Shown here: piece by piece, positions 30,079 through 42,089 of the stretch | Layout of the letters: every line of letters starts with the position of its first letter | Numbering within the stretch: the stretch's first letter is position 1 | Origin: Brachypterus glaber | Lineage: Eukaryota > Arthropoda > Insecta > Coleoptera > Kateretidae | DNA length: 64,000 nt | Direction of reading: 5' to 3' | NCBI GenBank assembly: GCA_958510825.1 | Contig: OY294051.1 | Span: forward strand, 5,722,407 to 5,786,406 | The notes under the pieces: generated by a model | Told to the model about the DNA's origin: nothing | Seen by the model: the letters and a program-made list of their open reading frames with translations, nothing else | Databases searched by the model: none | Program-made: the position numbers and the translations under genes

Positions 30079-30168
30079 GGCGTGGCGGTGAGTGTTAAAG
30101 CATCTGATGCATTAATGGTCCTTTACTTAGAACGTCAGATTGCGTGAGTTCGATTCTCACCCGCGCCT
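30079..30168 (+). tRNA. tRNA-like sequence (degenerate tRNA or SINE head)
   Basis: GGCGTGG pairs with CCGCGCC (30161-30167) as a 7 bp acceptor stem. GTGAG-TTCGATT-CTCAC is a perfect T arm with a good B box. GGCGGTGAGTGTTAAAGC resembles an A box and D arm. CTGATG (30105-30110) pairs with CGTCAG (30133-30138), but the loop between them is 22 nt and lacks U at position 33, so no anticodon can be assigned. The 90 nt length would suit a class II or intron-bearing tRNA. A T-run follows 5 nt after the end. More likely a tRNA pseudogene or tRNA-derived SINE head than a working tRNA. Confidence 0.4.
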
Positions 30169-30494
30169 ATGGCTTTTTTTATTTAATTATCTCTTTCTTA
30201 ATTTTTAATAAAAGTTATTAGTAAAAATAAAAATAATAAAAATTATTAGTAAAAACTTTTTGGTTCGAAAGTCAATTAAAACCCTACGCTACTAGCCTAC
30301 AAGTAGTAGAGGATACTCAATTACGCAGAATAGTACGAGATCAAACAAACATGTTAATAACACCCCGAAAAATCTCCGCTACTGGATTTATTCTAAAACT
30401 TTTTTTATTTTTATAAATCTCACATGTGTGTTAGTGTTGCTTATAAAAATCATTTCCATATCTTTAGTATTTATAGTAAATTTTCATGAAAATA
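30169..30494. other. AT-rich spacer
   Basis: TTATTAGTAAAAA appears twice (30218, 30243). No other structure is seen. Confidence 0.35.
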
Positions 30495-30923
30495 TACACG
30501 GAAAGAAATTAGTGGGCTCTGCGCTATACATTATAAGATATTTGGTAACAGTGGCAAATTATAGTGATTTAAGCTATAGATTATAAGGGACACAATAACT
30601 AATAATGTTAAAAATAAATTGGAAACGATTATATATATTACAGACACGATTATATTTATTACAGGCACTATTATAAATTTACAGAAATTTTATTATATTA
30701 TAAAAATTATTAGCACGGACAATAATTAAATCTATTTAAGCTATAAATGCCATACTATTTGTTATATTTTATTATTCACTAAACAATTAAAGTATTTCAT
30801 ATAAATTTTTACACTGACTGCCATAATTGTAAGAGAAAGCCTTGTATTTATATAATAAGCGATTATAATTTGCTTGGTATGTGTGTTATAGCGCTCCTAG
30901 CTATAATTTTTTTTTTCCGTGTA
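30495..30923. mobile_element. MITE with TACACGGAAA termini
   Basis: Left TACACGGAAAGAAATTA followed by CTCTGCGCTATA; right TATAGCGCTCCTAGCTATAA followed by TTTTTTTTTTCCGTGTA. The interior is rich in ATTATA/TATAAT words in both orientations. Non-coding. Confidence 0.6.
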
Positions 30924-31664
30924 GCGAAAAAAATCCTTTTTTGAATTTAGAAGCTTATAAAAAACAAACGAATAAAGATATTTGAAATACGCTCCTTTTG
31001 GCTTAAAGCTCTACTAATAGAGAACCAGTCGACTGGACCAGTGGACTAGTCCACTGCAAAAAACAAATTTTCAGTTTTTTTTTTAAATAACAGAGAAAAT
31101 CACGAATGAGGTTTTCTGGGCAACACGCTTCTATAGAATTTTCTGGTTAATTGTGTTCCATTGAAAAAAATCAAAAACATGGTTGTTTAATATGAAACTT
31201 TAAAAGAAGCACATGCCTATTTTTTCAAATAAAACAGTAGAGGTAGGTTCTGTACCATTAAAAATATAATTCTTTTTGTAATTTATAGAGTACCTAAACT
31301 GTTCTTGATGACTAGCCCATAACTTTTATAAATGATTAATTTAAGATATATGTGTGTGCGCCCCACTTATTATTTGACCCACATTGGGCGCCAATGTCAA
31401 TGGCACTACACCTTTCCTACCTACCTCTTCTTCAGCAAACCTGCAGGTACCGTGATGAGGGTACTCGGCGAAACACGCTCTATGCATTTCTTGTTTCTTG
31501 GACTTTTCGAAATAATTTTTTTTTTAAATAAAGTGATTTTTTAAGTTAATCTCGGCTGACAGAGCATTAAATGTAAAGTGTTACACACTGTTTTAAAGAA
31601 CAATGTTCATACTTTAATAACAGAGGACCATTTTTTTTCTGTCGGTTGACGTGGACCAGAAATA
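30924..31664. other. Spacer, nothing recognised
   Basis: Contains a small palindrome GACTGGACCAGTGGACTAGTCCACTG near 31030. No frame has a recognisable product. Confidence 0.35.
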
Positions 31665-31667
31665 GTT

Positions 31668-32090
31668 TTCTAGGTGTATTTTTGGTCGCTGAACACGAAT
31701 CCATCGTCGATTTTGGCCCATCACGTCAGGATATTTTTTTTAAATAAGAAAAAATTATATTTTTCCTTTCGAATATTTCATTTCGCTCATATTTTCCAAA
31801 ATATTAATCTGAAGGTAGTATATGCCTATATTTTTGGAATCAGCGCGTCGAGTTGTATCGACAGGATTTTTTTAAATCATGTCGATAGATTCCAAAAATA
31901 TAGGCATATAATATCTTTAGATTAATATTTTGGAAAATATGAGCGGAATAAAATTTTCAAAAACAAAAAAAAAATGGTGTTTCGTATTTAAAAAAAAAAA
32001 TGGTGTTTCGTATTTAAAAAAAAACCCTGACGTGATGGGTCAAAGCGGACGACGAATTCGTGTTTAGCGACTAAAAATACACCTAGAAAC
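31668..32090. mobile_element. Foldback element with TTCTAGGTGTATTTTTGGTCG arms
   Basis: Left TCTAGGTGTATTTTTGGTCG, CTGAACACGAATCC and CCCATCACGTCAGG; right CCTGACGTGATGGG, GACGAATTCGTGTTTAGCGA and AAAATACACCTAGAAA. A second inverted pair inside (TATGCCTATATTTTTGGAAT / ATTCCAAAAATATAGGCATA) extends the arms to about 190 bp. A fragment with CCCACCACGTCAGGATATT is at 53347. Confidence 0.75.
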
Positions 32091-32099
32091 CCATGTAAG

Positions 32100-32557
32100 C
32101 AAATACACACACTTTTCAAACACAGAACGAATCCATTCTAGCTCTAGATACGGTATGAATATTCCGTATCAAGTGTTAGAATGAGCACATGTAGTGCCAT
32201 CTCTTGTTTATAAAAGTAATGAACTGTAGCAAAATTAGCAAAAATATATATATTTTACCACTGAATAATTGAATTGAATAATTTAATGCAATTTAAAGTT
32301 TTGCGTTAAAATTACATAAAGTTTATTGGTTTTTCTTAATATTTAATCAGTTTTTTATCAATTTGGTTCAAAAAATTAAAACTGCTCCATCTATTGTTAA
32401 ATATTTAAACCTGATATCTGTCACAACAATCTGACATAACCTTCAATTTTTGCATTATAATTTGTAAATATGTGCTAAAATTAAATAAAATTTTTTTTTA
32501 AGTACTGATTTGATAAAATTATTAAATAATATTAATTGCTTTATTTAAAAATATGTT

Positions 32558-32596
<39 letters not shown>

Positions 32597-32893
32597 GATA
32601 CACCACCCAACAGCCGAGGCCAATTACAGGGTGGGAAATATATACAATATAATATACACATATATATATATATACAAATACAATGTCGAGTCACAAAGAA
32701 CATTGTTTTTAACCTTATCCGCAGTTTAAAGCCATACAGTGTTTCATATTCGAAGAAAAAGTACAGCCTACAACACGTATGGAATAGTCATTCCGCACTC
32801 GTGGGACCGTCATACTCGCCTGCCGGCTCGTATGACAAAGTTTTCGCTCGCGCGGAATATTGTCTATTCCATACTAGTTATAGAATATACTAT
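32100..32893 (-). mobile_element. Non-autonomous element family F, copy 2
   Basis: Starts AAGCAAATACACACACTTTT and ends CTAGTTATAGAATATACTAT. It is collinear with 8716-9433 in reverse. A 130 bp retroposon tail with (TTTA)n is inserted at about 32557-32690, which the other two copies lack. Confidence 0.75.
32557..32690 (-). repeat. LINE 3' tail insertion with (TAAA)n
   Basis: Read on the minus strand: GGGTGGTGTATCTAAATAAA then more than ten AAAT units; upstream of that CACCCTGTAATTGGCCTCGG. The arrangement fits a severely 5'-truncated LINE. Confidence 0.55.
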
Positions 32894-32989
32894 TCTGATC
32901 CACGTCAACCGACAAAAAAATTTGTGGTCCTGTGTAATTAAATTAGACCGAAATTTTGAAAAAATTAACACTGGCATACCGGCAAATAT

Positions 32990-34030
32990 GCATTTTTTTT
33001 TATTTTTTTATTTTTTTTTTTTTATTTAATTATTAACCTTAAGAGAATACAGGATTCCATATCAGGTAAATATCACAGAAAATATAATTAAAAATATAAT
33101 AAATGTACATATGAGTTAATCATGTTCTTAAATTTATGTAATAGTCTTTAACAGATGAAGAAAAAGCTTTTAGAGTTTGTTGTGTCTTTATATGTTCTGG
33201 AAGTTCATTAAACCAGTTCAAAGCAGTTTGGGTTACTCTTCTTTTGCCAGTACTTGTAGTTGTAGTTTTTATATAATATTGTAAGTTATTTCTTGTAAAA
33301 TATTCGTGAATATCACAATTTCTTGTTAATTCTACGTCCGTACTGATCAATTTATTTTTAATTTTGTATATTATTTTGACACTGTCCATTTTAATTAATT
33401 CACTTACATTTAAGATTTTTAGTTCATTATAAAGGTCATTTGTACACGTTCTAGGTGATTTGTTAAATAACAATTTTAAAATTTTATTTTGAGTTATTTG
33501 GAGGGCTTTTATGTCCTTTTTTCTTGCCTGACCCCAAAAAGCAGGAAGATACATTAAATGAGAGTTAATATATGCATTATATACAAGATATTTTGTTTTA
33601 TTGTTTAATAACTTTGAGTTCCTACGAAGATAATAACCTATTGTTGATATTTTGGTTTTTAGATTGTTCACATGTTCACTAAAATTTAGGGAGATGTCTA
33701 GGGTTAAGCCTAGATACTTGGCAGTTTGTACTTGTTCAAGTTCTGTATTATTTAAAACTAAGGCATAATTATCACATTTTGATTTTTTAAAGACTAGATA
33801 GTTACATTTGTTTTCATTAAGTCTTATATTATTGTTTTTAGTCCACTCACTAATATTAAATAAGTCACTTTGTGCTTTTTCGAAAACTTCTTGCTCACTT
33901 CCCGAATAAAAAAGACCCGTGTCGTCAGCAAAGAGTACCATATTTCCTTCTATATCACATTTAGTCAGATCATTTATATATACCAGAAAGAGTAATGGTC
34001 CAAGTATCGAACCTTGCGGAACTCCATATT
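32990..34030 (-). pseudogene. 5'-truncated LINE reverse transcriptase (Jockey/CR1-like)
   Basis: The minus-strand frame runs from about 34024 to TGA at 33120-33122. It starts inside the RT palm with GVPQGSILGPLLFLVYINDL, then the catalytic box as LFADDTG, NENKCNYLVF, KYLGLTLD, INSHLMYLPAFWG, NKILKLLFN, HEYFTRNN and LNWFNELPEHIK. No stop interrupts this 300-codon part, so the copy is not very old, but the endonuclease and RT fingers are missing: a TAA in frame lies just upstream at about 34027-34029, where LINE similarity ends. About 125 bp of 3' UTR and an A-rich AAAAATAAA tail end near 32990. It would not be active. Confidence 0.8.
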
Positions 34031-34880
34031 ATTTCCCTTATTATTAAAATAGATAATTATAATTGTATAAATTAATTATGATGCAATTATATTACCAGGT
34101 ACTTGCAATAAAAATGTTATTGTTAGATTATAAAACAATAAGTATAAAAAACGCGACCAGATAAAGTATTAATCCCCTTTATTTTACATCATTATTCATA
34201 GGTTTATTGTTTATAACTATATTTTGCAATGAATGATTTCTAAAAATTTTATTATTCCTGCCAACATCATTGAAATCCAGTTATAATGTTTGTGGTGCTC
34301 TCTGTTCCACCAGCTCTTTCTTTTGTTTCCATAACATTTCTACACCCTACATCATTTATTATTTGTAAGCAGGATTTCATTATATGCCTATCTAGCTTTC
34401 TTCTTACTCCTATCAACCGATCCTTTCTCCTAACTAACCCTTTTCACGGGATCAGCTTTTTCCCAATTTAATCCTTGTTTAAAGTCCAAACCATTGCAAT
34501 GGTTTAACAATGCATTGTCGGTGCCAGTGGCCCTTACCCTGCCAATAAAATATTTTTCCTTTAAGTTTTACAAAAAATAAACAAGAACAAAGCTTCCTCA
34601 AATTTTCTATACAGTGTAGTCGACAAGTACCCTCCTCTTAACTTTTGAACGTGTTGAGTTTTCGATTTTAAAGAGTGACCGCAAAAAAACAGGGTACTTT
34701 AAACCTCGTTGTGGGGGTGGATTTTCATCAAATCCAATGGTGATACCCCTTTACGTGTTTTTTATGTTTTATATTACAGAAAAATGTGTTATTTTAATAT
34801 TTTGACTTTTTTATTTTTTAAAGGGTTTATTTATTTGAAGGTAGAAAGACCCCTTAAATTGTATCTTATTTCCGCAGCTT
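34031..34880. other. Spacer, nothing recognised
   Basis: AT-rich with no recognised repeat. GGCTTTAAAC-like palindromes are absent. One pair TCCAAACCATTGCAATGG TT at 34476 is a short local palindrome. Confidence 0.3.
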
Positions 34881-34884
34881 TATA

Positions 34885-34975
34885 TATATGGTATAAATGG
34901 TGCATAAACCGGACTTGAGCGGATGAAATTCACCCGCTTAAGTCCGGTCTATGCAACATTTATACCCGCGCAGAC
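34885..34975. repeat. Small hairpin with CCGGACTTGAGCGG arms
   Basis: GGTATAAATGGTGCATAAAC, CGGACTTGAGCGG pairs with CCGCTTAAGTCCGG and TCTATGCAACATTTATACC. Arms about 38 bp, loop ATGAAATTCA. Confidence 0.7.
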
Positions 34976-35019
34976 ACGTCATTTTCAATAGGGTAATTTA
35001 ATAAATATCCAATATCTAC

Positions 35020-36015
35020 TACGCTGTTTAATATGGTGCTAGAAAAAGTGGTACGTAATAGTCATATTCAATCGGGAGGAAATATATTTATCAGACAATA
35101 CCAAATTTTAGCATTTGCCGATGATGTGGATATAATAAGTAGAAAAAAGGACAGGTTAGTGGAAGTATATAGATATTTTAAAGAAGCAGCATTAAGAATG
35201 GGTCTAAGGGTAAATGTGGCAAAAACGAAATATATGGTGACAACAAGGAACGATTGTGGAAATGAAGGAGTAATGATCGATAATCAAATATTTGAAAAAG
35301 TAGACAGTTTTAGATACTTAGGTGCAGAAATAACTTCGAAAAACGATAATACAGACGTCAACGTAAAACTAATGGCAGGAAACAAGTGTTACTACGCCTT
35401 ACAAAACATCCTAAAATCCAAGTCATTGTCATTGAATTCTAAAATTAAGGTTTATAAAACAGTGGTCAGACCAGTTGTGATGTATGCATCTGAAACATGG
35501 TGCTTAACAAAAAAGGAAGAGGAATCTTTGGATACGTGGGAGCGTAAAGTTTTAAGGAGAATATACGGACCCGTGCAGGAGAATGAAATCTGGAGGATAA
35601 GAAGAAACGACGAGCTAAGGGAACTGTTTAAGGAAAGTTGTTTGTCGACACAAATAAAAAGTAAGAGGATCAGCTGGCTAGGCCATGTACAAAGATTGGG
35701 AGAGAATAGATGCACCAAAAAAATTCTTAATAGTAAAGAGGAAGGAAAACGAAGGAAGGGAAGACCAAGAAAGAGATGGCTAGATACGGTAAAAAAGGAT
35801 CTGGAAGAACTAGGTATTGTAAACTGGAAAGAGAAGACCATGCACAGAAAAGAGTGGGCAAAGGTAGTGCAAAGAGCAAAGGAGTTTATACCTTCATAAT
35901 CCAAAAGGTTATAGATGTGGTTGGCCACCGCTCTATGTAAAAAAAAAGGCTCGGAAACCCTCACGGGAGGCTATGACCCTAAATGGGTTGGACAGCCAAT
36001 GATATATATATATAA
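35020..36015 (+). pseudogene. 5'-truncated RTE-type LINE reverse transcriptase
   Basis: An open frame of 288 codons (35033-35899). It enters the RT palm just before the catalytic box FADDVDII, followed by LRVNVAKTKYM, SFRYLGAEIT, KVYKTVVRPVVMYASETW, WERKVLRRIYGP, RISWLGHVQRL, and a basic GKRRKGRPRKRWLD motif near the end. This set is typical of RTE/BovB-like ORF2 C-termini, distinct from the element at 33-34 kb. A short 3' UTR ends in ATATATATAT, as RTE elements end in short simple repeats. N-terminal endonuclease and RT fingers are absent. The minus-strand frame within it is antisense. Confidence 0.85.
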
Positions 36016-36344
36016 TTTAATAAAATAATAATATATATGTAAATGGTCACCAGCTCCTCCACTATAATGGGAATTCTGGCCCTGTATTTACTGCACAAAA
36101 ACATAAAATATTCATCGCTGCAAGCTCAACAATTTGCTACCATACAACCTTGTCTGGAAATAAACTTTCCTCTTAACTTGTGACACTTAAAATACGATAA
36201 CAGCCCGGGGCGTTAAGATGAAAGTAAATCGTAAAAATCTCACACATCTTGGGCGTCATCTTCAGAGAGGTTGGAGATCCCTTCTCTTCGGAGGAATCTG
36301 AGTGTTGTCCGTTACGAGAAATCCAATTGCTGGGAAACATACAC
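36016..36344. other. Spacer, nothing recognised
   Basis: Less AT-rich than its surroundings (for example TCTTCAGAGAGGTTGGAGAT). No frame over 60 codons and no repeat seen. Confidence 0.35.
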
Positions 36345-37310
36345 GCGTTTTGCTTACTTGAACACGGTTTATTTACCGTCGAGTGAATCTTTTCGCGAAT
36401 TTCGCGACGTTTTTTAGTTATTTTTTGAACTTTAAATTTGGTGTTGAGGTGTTTTTTTCTTTTTAAAGGAGTTTTTTGGATATTTTTCTGGAACCTGCGG
36501 TTTCTAAAGGTCAGTACTTATTGTTATATGATCTAGTTTTCCTATTTAACAGGGCTAGAAAAGTTAATTTTTCAAAAAATTGGAATTTTTGATTTTATTT
36601 TTAATTTTTAAAATGAATAGGATATTATATTCATAGATATGGTTTTATTTTAAATTGTCTTTCTTATTTTAAAAGATAAAACGTTTTGGCAAAAAAATAA
36701 ATTTGGTGTTGAAGACTTTTTTTAAAGGACGATTTTATATTATTTGGTTTTGCGCTTACTTGAACACGGTTTATTTACCGTCGAATGAATCTTTTTGGCG
36801 AAATTCGCGACGTTTTTTAGTTATTTTTTGAACTTTAAATTTAATGTTGAGGTGTTCTTGCTTATTAAAGAACTATTTTGGATATTTTTCTAGAACCCGC
36901 GTTTTCTAAAGGTCAGACATTATTGTTATTTTTCATGTTTATTAACAGGACTGGAAAAGATTAGTAGTAATAGTTTATTGTTTTAAGAATTTTCAATTTT
37001 TGATTTTATTTTTGGTTCGAAAATATGAATATCTTTATTTTAAATTGACGGTCTTATTTTAAAAAATAAGACCTTTTGTCTAACTCGCGATTTTTAATAA
37101 TTAAAAAAATAATTGAATTCATTTAATTTTCGATTTGAGGCTCAAATCTTGAGCAAAGACTGCATTTTTCATCTTGACTTTTTCGTGAATTCTGCATGTT
37201 TTTTAGTTTATTTTCTGAGCAATACATTTAAAAATTTGACGGGGATGTGTTTTGATTCTTTTTCCTTAAAAGGAAAATTTTAGATATTTTTTCTGGAGCC
37301 GTTGTTGAAG
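36345..37310 (+). repeat. Three tandem ~400 bp units
   Basis: Units start near 36350, 36752 and 37165. Units 1 and 2 share GCTTACTTGAACACGGTTTA, TTTACCGTCGA, TTTTTTAGTTATTTTTTGAA and TTTCTAAAGGTCAG. Unit 3 keeps only the middle part (GTTTTTTAGTTTATTTTCTG, TTTTTCTGGAGCC) and is more diverged. No reading frame is conserved. Confidence 0.7.
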
Positions 37311-37324
37311 ATTAATAATTACCC

Positions 37325-38385
37325 TGATAACACACTTCATCCTAAGAAGGTTTTTTAATCGTTCCCTTGAAAAGGTTCTTAGCATAATGCTGTAAACATG
37401 CTAAGCATGATTAGAGTATTTTGCTAAGAATATTCCCAATACATATTCTTAAAATATTCTAATGGGAATATTTTTAGAATAATGCTATAGTGCACATGCT
37501 AAGCATGATTAGAGTATTTTGCTAAGAATATTCTCAAATACATATTCTTAAAATATTCTAATGGGAATGATTTTAGAATAGTAATATGGCGTTATATTAT
37601 TTTAATTTTATTAGGTTAGAATTACAAATATTCTTAAAGTTGTAGTTAATAACATAAGTTTTACCGTAGTAGTAGTAGAAATGGATGTATTTTTAGACAT
37701 AAAGTCATTATTATATAGTTTTAGACAAAAAATTAAAATTATTATTTTTTGAAATGATAATTATTTGTTATTTTTTTCTCTAAACATTGGATTTTTGTGT
37801 GGCGCATGATTTTTATGTTTGGTACAAAGTTTACTTTCACAGTAAAACTGCATATCCCATATGAATCTTACCTGATAGATGCTATATCTAAAGATTTTTA
37901 TATACTTTAATTATTAGGTTTATCACAAAGATGTAAAAGTTTTCGCCATGTCCAAATTTATGATATCACTCCATAAAAAGGATAGAGTATTATAAAATAT
38001 AATTGAAAGAAAGAGAAAAACTACATTAATGCAGAATTCTGAAACGCCTACCTACTTTGTTTGCGCATGCGCAATATTCAATATTATTACTTAAATGCAT
38101 CAAATTAGAATATTTTTAGAAGCATGCTAAGAATATTCTTAAAAGTACATGTACCTACTTCTAAGAATATTCTTAACATGCTTCTTAAAACATTCTTATT
38201 TGATACAGAGGCTTTTAAGAACCTTCTTAGAAACTCCCAGCATGATTAAAACGGTATCCTTTGCATTTCTTTAATCGTTCTTAGAATATCCTGAGCAAAA
38301 TAGACATGCTACTAAGAAGCATGCTATCCTTCCCGTTATTTATTTTAAGAATATTCTTAGAAGGTTTTTGTGCTATCAGAGTATA
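37325..38385. mobile_element. Element rich in AAGAATATTCTTA palindromes
   Basis: The ends CTGATAACACACTTCATCCT and GGTTTTTGTGCTATCAG are loosely inverted. Near the left is a direct duplication of about 110 bp (ATGCTAAGCATGATTAGAGT at 37400 and 37499). From 38104 to 38360 AAGAATATTCTTA-like and CTAAGAA/TTCTTAG words recur in both orientations. Middle 37600-38090 is AT-rich without structure. Confidence 0.6.
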
Positions 38386-38717
38386 TAACCCATTTTTAAC
38401 CAAATTCTCAAAAGACGCTAAATATTAAGGTACAAATGGACAGGAAGTTATGAACAAATGTCCTTTAATTTTTGTGAAAAATACTATAGTTCTAAAGTCA
38501 CGTACTTTAATATTTAAGGACGGACATGAAATGTTGCCTGGTTTTAGCAAAAATTAAAGTACAATTGTATAGGATAATAACTTCCTATTTCCTATCCATC
38601 TGTAACTGAATATTCAGTTTACTTTTTACGGTGTATTTAATATCGACTGTAAAAAGCTCGAAAGTCGTATGTGCAGAAAAAAATCTTTATGTTAACATTT
38701 TCCTTAAATAAACGGAA

Positions 38718-39054
38718 CAATAGTTATTTATGGTACTAGTGGGTAAAGTAAGATATTGCCCATGAGAAATTTAACCTGCGAGGCGTCAGCCAAGCAGGTT
38801 AATTTTCGAAAGGGCAATATCGGTTTACCCATGAGTGTCATACAAGGTTTTATCCAATAAATAGCTTAGGAATTCATATTTTTATTAAAAATTTTAATGA
38901 CATTTAGAAGAAAATAATTTGACAAGTGACAGTTGAGTGGGTAAAATAAATAATTATGCACTCAATAACGTAAAAGCCACGCGGGGGTTATTATTGAGTT
39001 TATCTATTTAAAATAAAGCTGGTAATTGTCTTATTATCTGTATGTATTGGATAA
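38718..39054 (+). mobile_element. MITE family H, copy 3 (longest)
   Basis: Contains both CCCATGAGAAATTTAACCTG and CGAGGCGTCAGCCAAGCAGG plus GTGACAGTTGAGTGGGTAAA, so it is the most complete copy and the best consensus for the family. 165 bp downstream a family I copy follows, as also happens at 13.8-14.4 kb. Confidence 0.8.
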
Positions 39055-39218
39055 AATCAATTATTTAATTTTAATGATAAACTCACCTAAAGTGATTTTG
39101 TATGGTTATTTATGGAAAATAAAATGGTTTATTCTGCACATACGACTTACGAGCTTTTCACACAGAGCAGTAGATATCGTAACAAACTATCAGTGTAGTT
39201 ATAGTGTAGTGTAGTGTA

Positions 39219-39423
39219 GTGCGATTATAAAGTGCCGAACACTTTTTAATGCAAAACTGGCATTAGCGATGAGTAAAATGCAAGAAAGCTGTGTGCGTTT
39301 TACTGGCCACCGAGCTGTTGTACGTAGCAATCACATGGGCTTGTCGCGCACAACTCTAACAGAGGCGTGGCTCCAAACGAAGAGTAATTTCTTTTTAAAC
39401 TGTTCGGCACTTTACAATCGCAC
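39219..39423 (-). mobile_element. MITE family I, copy 2
   Basis: Reverse-complement match to 14182-14396 with the same ends (GTGCGATTATAAAGTGCCGA). It is preceded by a short GTGTA/GTAGT run. Confidence 0.8.
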
Positions 39424-39569
39424 TGTACGTACTGTATAAAACTACAATCATAGTTTTTATAGTAGGTGATAATGATAATACATAATCAGCAAGCTTTTAA
39501 AAGCGGTTTAAGTTTGAATTATACTCACTGGCTCTCTGAGAGATACCTATCTAGTCGGAAAGCTGGTAA

Positions 39570-40211
39570 CCATTTTTATTTAATTATTTTTTCCCGGATT
39601 TATTTTATATGTGTCTTGAAGTAATTTAAAATCAAGCTATTTCCAAATTACTAGGCTCCGGATCCGGTACCTTTGGGCGCTAGAAGCTCCAAAAACTGTG
39701 GCAATGACCTACCAATAAATCTATTTTTTAACTTTCCTAGTCATAAACATTACATTTATTACATTTAGATTAAGCTATTTTCGTTTGGACTTTTTTCGTA
39801 GTTATACACAATAACTCTGGGCCAAGGGGTAAAAACAGTCATTAAAAAGTGTGTTTGACATATACGATACTCAATTTTTTAAAGAAATGAGAATTTATTA
39901 AATTACATTTTGATTAAATGAAAATTATTTAGACTTTATAGTACTGACATGTCAAATGAACTTTTTGAAGTATGTTTTTACCCCTTGGCCTCCTGAATAA
40001 TTGAGTAAAACTGAAAATAGACTAATCTAAATGTAATAAATGTGTTTGTTAAAAATATATTTTTCGGGTACCCCCATTTCACCACCTCTTTGGAGCTTCT
40101 AGTATCCAAAGGAACCCGATTTAGGACCTGGTGATTGACAAATAGCTTAATTTGAATGTACTTTAAAACATATATAAAATACAGCTAGGATAAAATAAGT
40201 AAATAAAAATG
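39570..40211. mobile_element. Long foldback element, arms about 300 bp
   Basis: ATTTTTATTTAATTATTTTT at the left pairs with AAATAAAAATGG at the right; further pairs are CGGGAACC-type segments, GCTAGAAGCTCCAAA / TTTGGAGCTTCTAG, TTACATTTAGATTAAGC / CTAATCTAAATGTAA and GGCCAAGGGGTAAAAAC / TTTTTACCCCTTGGCC. Arms are diverged. Non-coding. Confidence 0.7.
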
Positions 40212-41835
40212 GCCACTAATCTGTCTGCAGCCAGGAAACGAAAGGGATAGTGACGTACAGGCCAATTCGGATTGAGAGAGCTTCTAAAAACACTAATCCA
40301 GAAGATTAGAAATTTATTGGATTCTTCTTGGGAAAGTTACAATTAAAAATTTATCATTAACATGTTATTGACATGACGGTTAAAATCACTGAAAATAATT
40401 TATAGCTGAAGAAATGGTATTTATCGATATAAATGGATAAAAGATGTACCTTTTTAACTGTTAAGTAGTTGTTTTGTCAGCTCTTATAAGTATTTTGCTA
40501 CTATATTACATATATTCAGCATTTACTTTCTTTTTTATGCGTATTTAAAAGCCATTTATAGCTTGATTTTCCCTAAAGAGATATCTACAAGGACGTTTAA
40601 TTTTATTTACGGATATACGGAGAAAAAATTAGTAATAAGTACCATCCAAAAATGTTTATGTTTAACCTCGCACTATTCTACCTAAGCATTCCCAAGTCCA
40701 AGTTTAAGTGGACTATTACTTAATCCTATAAGGGTAACATCGGTCTCTCACACAGACGACTTCGTAATTATGAAATATCGTCGTTACTTTTAGTAGTGGG
40801 TTATTGTCGTTCTATGTATACATGTACCTTTCAGTAACAAGTTGATACAACTTATTGTACAATTAAACTCATAAAAGTTCCATTTTCTCATTTTTGCTGG
40901 TAAGTTTCGGTCTTACACAACGATGTTATCCTTAATGTAACTATTTGAGCAAAAAGTCTATATTTATATTTCTTAACTTATTTTGAAAATGACTGAAAGG
41001 ATTTTGACAAAAAGTATTTTTGGGTATGGAAAATCGAAAACCCCAGAAAATTAAAAAAAACCTGGGATTTGGGTAAAAATTCCGGGTAAAAACGATTCAT
41101 TTACTTGTTTTGACTTCGCAAAAATTCGGGAAAATCGGAAAACTTAATAATATAGCTTGAAGGGGGTTAATTTTAATTTACGGCTATAAGGATTTGGGAG
41201 AAATCCAACCCTTTAGTATATTTGAGAACGGCAAAATGATTGGAAAACTCGGAAAATTAAAAGCCACAAAAAATCGCATTATAAATGTATAATACAGTTT
41301 GTGTTAGATTTTGAACCTCAATCAGGACGCATAATATCTAGGATCACTTGATCAGTTGTTGCTTTAAAACAACTAACCAACCAACGAACTAAACAATTGT
41401 TTAGTTGGTATTCTTGTGGTTTGGGGTTTAATATCTGTCGAAAAAATCTAAAAACCAAAAACAGAATTATTTGCTCGATTATTTGTTACCAAATCAAGCT
41501 TGCAAGACTCTACTAGCTCGATACAAAGAAAACAACGTATTTTAGATTCAAAAATAATAAATGTTTTTTCAATATGGTTAACTTAACCATATGGCATAGT
41601 CAATCCAAAAATTGTATTAGTTTCCTAAGAAACCGTACGAAAGTAAAAACAAGGAAAATGATTATTTTATTACATTTATATGCGTAAAAGAATCTCACCG
41701 TAACGGCATATACTAGTACACCTAGTCTATACAAGCCATTAAGAAATTTTCAAATCGCGAATAAATAAAAAGAAACAAACATGTGAAAATATCTGTATAC
41801 AGATGTGTTTTACTGTAAGCACGTTTCAGGAAAAA
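40212..41835. other. Spacer, nothing recognised
   Basis: AT-rich 1.6 kb. AAACCTGGGATTTGGG-type low-complexity words at 41050-41130 are the only oddity. No credible gene. Confidence 0.35.
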
Positions 41836-41889
41836 AAGTAAAGTAATTTCACTTAAAGATAGGGGTGAGGGGGGGGGGACGAGGGGCTG

Positions 41890-42030
41890 ACCGCGTCTGA
41901 AATTTGTACAAAAGAGTTCCTTTTTGCAAAGAGTTCCTCGGAGTTCCTCCGGAGTTCCTTGGAGTTCCTCCGGAGTTCCTCCAGAGTTCCTTGGGAGTTC
42001 CTCCTGGGTTCCTTAAGAGTTGCTCGGTAA
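41890..42030. repeat. GAGTTCCTC short tandem array 1
   Basis: About ten units of 9-12 bp built on GAGTTCCTC / GGAGTTCCTT, starting after TTGTACAAAAGAGTTCCTTT. A similar array is at 42598-42740. Open frames across it are artefacts. Confidence 0.75.
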
Positions 42031-42089
42031 TTTTTGGCAAATGAGCCGTAGAAATTACCGCTGTGCAAGCACTACTAACAATAAGGCAC

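Noticed and set aside
35452..35964. 170-codon minus-strand frame
   Set aside because: Antisense to the RTE reverse-transcriptase frame, which explains the open reading.
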